Shown: piece after piece, positions 61,200 through 64,000 of the stretch
Numbering within the stretch: the stretch's first letter is position 1
Layout: each line of letters starts with the position of its first letter
DNA from: Hyphomicrobiales bacterium
GTDB lineage: Bacteria > Pseudomonadota > Alphaproteobacteria > Rhizobiales > Phreatobacteraceae
Direction: 5' to 3'
NCBI GenBank assembly: GCA_017304475.1
Contig: JAFKKV010000013.1
Location: 1 to 64,000 of the forward strand
Length of the DNA stretch: 64,000 bases
The notes under the pieces: model-generated
What the model was told of the DNA's origin: nothing
What the model saw: the letters and a program-made list of their open reading frames with translations, nothing else
The model's database searches: none
Position numbers and translations under genes: made by a program

Positions 61200-61919
61200 A
61201 TGAAGGCTGTAATCCAATGCGGTGGCAAAGGCACGCGTTTGCGCCCCTATACCTCGGTGCTGCCGAAACCTCTCATGCCGATCGGATCGCGCCCCGTATT
61301 GGAACTGCTGCTCAAGTGGCTTCGGCGGAACGGCATCCGCGAGGTCTTCGTCACGACCGGATATCTCGGCCACCTCATTCGCAGCTTCTGCGGTGACGGC
61401 GAGCAATGGAACATGAAGATCACCTATACCCAGGAGGTCGAGCCGCTCGGCACGATCGGGCCGCTCTCGCTGCTGCGCGATCAGCTCGACAGCCCCTTCC
61501 TGGTGCTCAACGGCGACGTCCTGACCGACCTGAGCCTCAACCAGTTCGTCGGCTGCCATCGCGAGCATGGCGGGCTCGTGACGATCGCCACGGCGACACG
61601 ATCGATCAAAATGGATTTCGGCGTGATCGAGGAGGACGGCGGCAAGGTGATGCGCTTCCGGGAGAAGCCGGCACTGCCCCATCTGGTCAGCATGGGCCTC
61701 TACTGCATGGACCCCCGGGTGTTCGAATTCATCCCCACGGGCGTGCCCTACGGCTTTGACGACCTGATGTTCCAGATGCTGGAGGACGGCACGCCGGTCC
61801 ACGTGTTCAAGCACGACGGCGTCTGGCTCGACATCGGCCGGGTCGAAGACTTCCACAAGGCGCAGGACATCGCCTGGGACGAGCAGTCCCTGGTGGTCGA
61901 ACATCCGGTTGCCGCCTGA
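61200..61919 (+). CDS. Sugar-1-phosphate nucleotidyltransferase
   Basis: A 239-residue nucleotidyltransferase that makes an NDP-sugar. GGKGTRLRP at 8-16 (phosphate loop) and PKPLMPIG at 22-29 form the nucleotide site, LNGDVLTD carries the metal-binding Asp, and WLDIGRVEDF near the end binds the sugar. Its shape resembles PtmE/HddC-like GDP-sugar pyrophosphorylases as well as RfbA-like enzymes; the nucleotide is uncertain. GAGGAG precedes the ATG. It is followed at once by a DegT aminotransferase, suggesting supply of the activated sugar for the pathway encoded downstream. Confidence 0.88.
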   Translation: MKAVIQCGGKGTRLRPYTSVLPKPLMPIGSRPVLELLLKWLRRNGIREVFVTTGYLGHLIRSFCGDGEQWNMKITYTQEVEPLGTIGPLSLLRDQLDSPFLVLNGDVLTDLSLNQFVGCHREHGGLVTIATATRSIKMDFGVIEEDGGKVMRFREKPALPHLVSMGLYCMDPRVFEFIPTGVPYGFDDLMFQMLEDGTPVHVFKHDGVWLDIGRVEDFHKAQDIAWDEQSLVVEHPVAA

Positions 61920-61989
61920 CACCCCATGCGCCCGCGCCGCCCTCCGCGGCGCCGGCGCCCCCTGAGCGAAACATGGGATGGAGTTTTCG

Positions 61990-63126
61990 ATGCTGCTGGT
62001 CGCCGCGCCGATCGTGGGTGCCGAAGAGAAGGCTGCCCTTTGCGAAGTCATAGACAGCGGTTGGCTCACGATGGGCGACCGGGTCCGGAATTTTGAACAG
62101 GCCTTCGCCAAGGCCCATGGCGCCGAGGACTCGATCGCCGTCAACTCCTGTACGGCGGCCCTGCATCTCATTCTGCAGGCACTCGGCATCGGTCCGGGCG
62201 ACGAGGTTCTGGTTCCCGCCCTGACCTTCGTGGCGACGTCCAACTGCGTGCTCTATGTGGGCGCCACGCCGGTCTTCGTCGACATCGAATCGACGGATGT
62301 TCCGCTGATGTCGCTGCAGGACGCGGAGGCCCGCTGCACGGCGCGGACCAAGGCGATCATCCTGGTTCATTTCGGCGGCTATCTCGCCGATCGGTCCGCC
62401 TGGCAGGACTTTGCCCGCCGCAAGGGCCTGATGCTGGTCGAGGACGCGGCGCATGCGCCCGGGCTGCGCGAGGCCGGCACGTTCGGCGAGGCCGCGGCCT
62501 TCAGCTTCTACGGCAACAAGAACATGACCACGGCCGAGGGCGGCGCCATCCTGGCCCGCGATCCCGGCCTGCTGGAAGCCATGCGCCAGGCGCGCGGGCA
62601 CGGCATGACCAGCGGCACCCACCAGCGGCTGAACAGCCGCACGCCGCATTACGACGTCACCATGCTCGGCTTCAACTACCGCATGGACGAATTGCGCGCC
62701 GCCATCGGCCTCGTCCAGTTGCAGAGCCTGGCGCGCTGGAACGAAGCAAGACGCCACCTCGTCGACCGATACCGCCGGCTGATCGCCGAGCGTTGCCCGG
62801 CCGTGAAAGTGCCCTTCACCGCCCCCAGGATTTCCACGCACCACCTGATGGCGGTTCTGCTGCCGGCCGGCCTGGAGCGGCAGGACGTCATCGACCACCT
62901 GCGCAAGCGCGGCATCCAGACCACCATCCACTACGGACCGGTCCATCAGCTGACCCTCTACCGGCAGCTCTGTCCCGGCGTCCGTCTGCCGCGGACCGAG
63001 GACTTCGCACAGCGCGAGCTGACCCTGCCGCTCCATCCCGGGATGGATGACGGCGACGTCGACATGGTGGTCGCCGCCCTGGCGGATGCCGTGGTGGCCG
63101 AGATCGCCGTGGGAGCCGTGGCATGA
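61990..63126 (+). CDS. DegT/DnrJ/EryC1 (ArnB-like) sugar aminotransferase
   Basis: A 378-residue PLP enzyme that aminates a 4-keto-6-deoxy NDP-sugar. The Schiff-base lysine is K177 in YGNKNMTTAEGG, with the preceding VEDAAHAPG (Asp to the pyridine nitrogen) and the N-terminal NSCTAALHL. It resembles LegC/PglE-like transaminases. The ATG at 61990 has GGAG 6 bases upstream; an ATG at 61978 lacks a ribosome binding site. It overlaps the next gene by 4 bases and stands two genes before a LegB-like dehydratase that would supply its substrate. Confidence 0.9.
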   Translation: MLLVAAPIVGAEEKAALCEVIDSGWLTMGDRVRNFEQAFAKAHGAEDSIAVNSCTAALHLILQALGIGPGDEVLVPALTFVATSNCVLYVGATPVFVDIESTDVPLMSLQDAEARCTARTKAIILVHFGGYLADRSAWQDFARRKGLMLVEDAAHAPGLREAGTFGEAAAFSFYGNKNMTTAEGGAILARDPGLLEAMRQARGHGMTSGTHQRLNSRTPHYDVTMLGFNYRMDELRAAIGLVQLQSLARWNEARRHLVDRYRRLIAERCPAVKVPFTAPRISTHHLMAVLLPAGLERQDVIDHLRKRGIQTTIHYGPVHQLTLYRQLCPGVRLPRTEDFAQRELTLPLHPGMDDGDVDMVVAALADAVVAEIAVGAVA

Positions 63127-63815
63127 GCATCCCGCAAATGCGCACGCATCGCTCCGCGGCGGTGTTCGACGCGAGGGCCTTCGCCAGCCGTTGCCTCGAC
63201 CTCGTCATCGCGGCCACCGCCGCCCTGGTCTTCGGCCCGCTGATGCTGGTCGTCGCCCTGGCGATCTGGCTGGAGGGCGGCCGCCCGATCCTGTTCAAGC
63301 AATTGCGCCTCGGCAAGGGCGGCAAGCCCTTCCCGATGTACAAATTCCGCAAGTTCAGCGCCACATGCGGCACCACCGGCTGCCCGCTGACGATGGCCGC
63401 GGATGACCGCATGACCCGGATCGGGCGCATCCTGGCGGCTACCAAGCTCGACGAACTGCCACAGCTGTGGAACGTGCTCAGGGGCGAGATGGCGATCGTC
63501 GGCCCGCGCCCTGAATCGCTCGCCTTCGCCGATTGCTTTCAGAACGGCTTCGAACAGGTGCTCGCCCACAAGCCGGGGCTGCTCGGCCCGAGCCAGATCC
63601 TGTTCCGCAACGAGGGCCGGCTCTATCCCGCGAATTCGGATCCGACCCGCTTCTACCGGGAGGTCCTGTTTCCAACCAAAGCCAGGATCGACCTGGCCTA
63701 TTTCCCGCACCGCACGCTCGGATCGGACATCGTCTGGATCGTGCGCGGCGTGCTGGCGGTGATGGGCTGGGTGCCCGCCGCCGGCACGGCGCCGACCCGC
63801 GTCCTTGGCCGATGA
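63123..63815 (+). CDS. Initiating sugar-phosphate transferase (undecaprenyl-phosphate type)
   Basis: A 230-residue bacterial sugar transferase that moves a sugar-1-phosphate from an NDP-sugar to undecaprenyl phosphate, starting repeat-unit synthesis. One N-terminal membrane hairpin (SRCLDLVIAATAALVFGPLM) is followed by the conserved FKQLRLGKGGKPFPMYKFRK and TKLDELPQLWNVLRGEMAIV, then VGPRPE. The length matches the short PglC-like monotopic group rather than the longer WbaP/WcaJ polytopic type. An ATGA overlap links it to the aminotransferase gene. Confidence 0.92.
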   Translation: MSIPQMRTHRSAAVFDARAFASRCLDLVIAATAALVFGPLMLVVALAIWLEGGRPILFKQLRLGKGGKPFPMYKFRKFSATCGTTGCPLTMAADDRMTRIGRILAATKLDELPQLWNVLRGEMAIVGPRPESLAFADCFQNGFEQVLAHKPGLLGPSQILFRNEGRLYPANSDPTRFYREVLFPTKARIDLAYFPHRTLGSDIVWIVRGVLAVMGWVPAAGTAPTRVLGR

Positions 63816-63858
63816 CCTCAGCTCCCGTGCGGGAGGACGAACAAGAGGGGAAGCACTC

Positions 63859-64000
63859 ATGAGCTACGACGGCATGAAGGTCCTCGTCACCGGGGCCGAC
63901 GGCTTCATCGGGTCGCACCTGACCGAAGCGCTGGTGCGCAAGGGCGCCAAGGTGACGGCGCTCGCCCTGTACAATTCCTTCGACAGCTATGGCTGGCTGG
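63859..64000 (+). CDS. NAD-dependent 4,6-dehydratase, LegB-like (start only; cut by window edge)
   Basis: The first 47 residues of an extended SDR. The NAD loop VTGADGFIGSHL at 10-21 is followed by a segment close to ALALYNSFDSYGWL, which resembles the LegB-type GDP-/UDP-N-acetylglucosamine 4,6-dehydratases of legionaminic acid and related pathways better than RmlB or Gmd. GAGGGGA precedes the ATG. With the aminotransferase and nucleotidyltransferase genes upstream it would give a 4-amino-4,6-dideoxy sugar. The rest of the gene lies beyond the window. Confidence 0.75.
   Translation, partial: MSYDGMKVLVTGADGFIGSHLTEALVRKGAKVTALALYNSFDSYGWL

Noticed and set aside
1..64000. CRISPR array, rRNA or tRNA genes
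   Set aside because: No regularly spaced repeats, no rRNA signature and no tRNA cloverleaf or T-loop consensus were noticed on reading; a tRNA scan was not possible.

Overview
The window is G+C-rich double-stranded chromosomal DNA with dense bacterial gene packing. The gene families point to an alphaproteobacterium, most likely of the order Hyphomicrobiales (Rhizobiales). The supporting signs are a CobS/CobT cobalamin pair with a DUF1289 protein and a membrane-tethered retroviral-type aspartic protease, a small protein carrying the HNGGPALDD signature, NarL-type regulators and TTGACA/CTATCC-type promoters. I do not claim a genus. A cut-off IS5-like transposase tail lies at the left edge. I saw no rRNA, tRNA or CRISPR array.

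Region 1 (0.3-14.6 kb) is mostly housekeeping and small accessory genes: a penicillin-binding-type serine hydrolase, divergent cobT and cobS, DUF1289 and aspartic protease genes, a Tat-exported 5'-nucleotidase, a Bug-type solute-binding protein, an acyl-CoA synthetase, DoxX, a Dabb-domain protein, panB, a TSUP permease, a glutathione transferase, dusA and an NTF2-like protein.

Region 2 (14.7-30.5 kb) looks like one catabolic island. A leftward operon encodes a fused 2-oxoacid dehydrogenase E1 (alpha+beta), an E2 with no lipoyl domain, an acetylpolyamine-amidohydrolase-type deacetylase, a RidA protein, an amidase of the 6-aminohexanoate-cyclic-dimer-hydrolase kind, an AroE-like dehydrogenase, a class IV aminotransferase and an SDR. 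Divergent from it are a VOC protein and a FadR-type GntR regulator. Next comes a complete oligopeptide-type ABC importer. A near-identical 21-bp block (palindromic GGATCC core joined to a TTGACA -35 box) precedes both the E1 gene and the importer gene, so I infer one regulon, probably under the GntR protein, for uptake and breakdown of an amide- or amine-containing compound.

Region 3 (30.5-42.4 kb) is mixed: a DHA2 drug exporter, an exported two-CMD-plus-cupin protein, a 3-methyladenine glycosylase, a cupin, several small secreted or unknown proteins, and a NarL response regulator facing a multi-PAS HisKA_3 sensor kinase.

Region 4 (42.5 kb to the right edge) is a Wzy-type exopolysaccharide locus. 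It has UDP-glucose dehydrogenase, a LuxR regulator with a phosphorylation-dead receiver domain, a methyltransferase, a GT4 glycosyltransferase, a Wzy-like ligase/polymerase, an asparagine synthase, a Wzz/ATPase chain-length protein with a degenerate kinase motif, a P-loop protein, a Wzx flippase, an OafA-type acyltransferase, a stand-alone NRPS-like A-T-TE protein, a sugar nucleotidyltransferase, a DegT/LegC-type aminotransferase, an initiating sugar transferase and the start of a LegB-like 4,6-dehydratase. The last genes suggest a 4-amino-4,6-dideoxy sugar in the repeat unit. The acyltransferase and the A-T-TE protein suggest that the polymer or a linked product is acylated.
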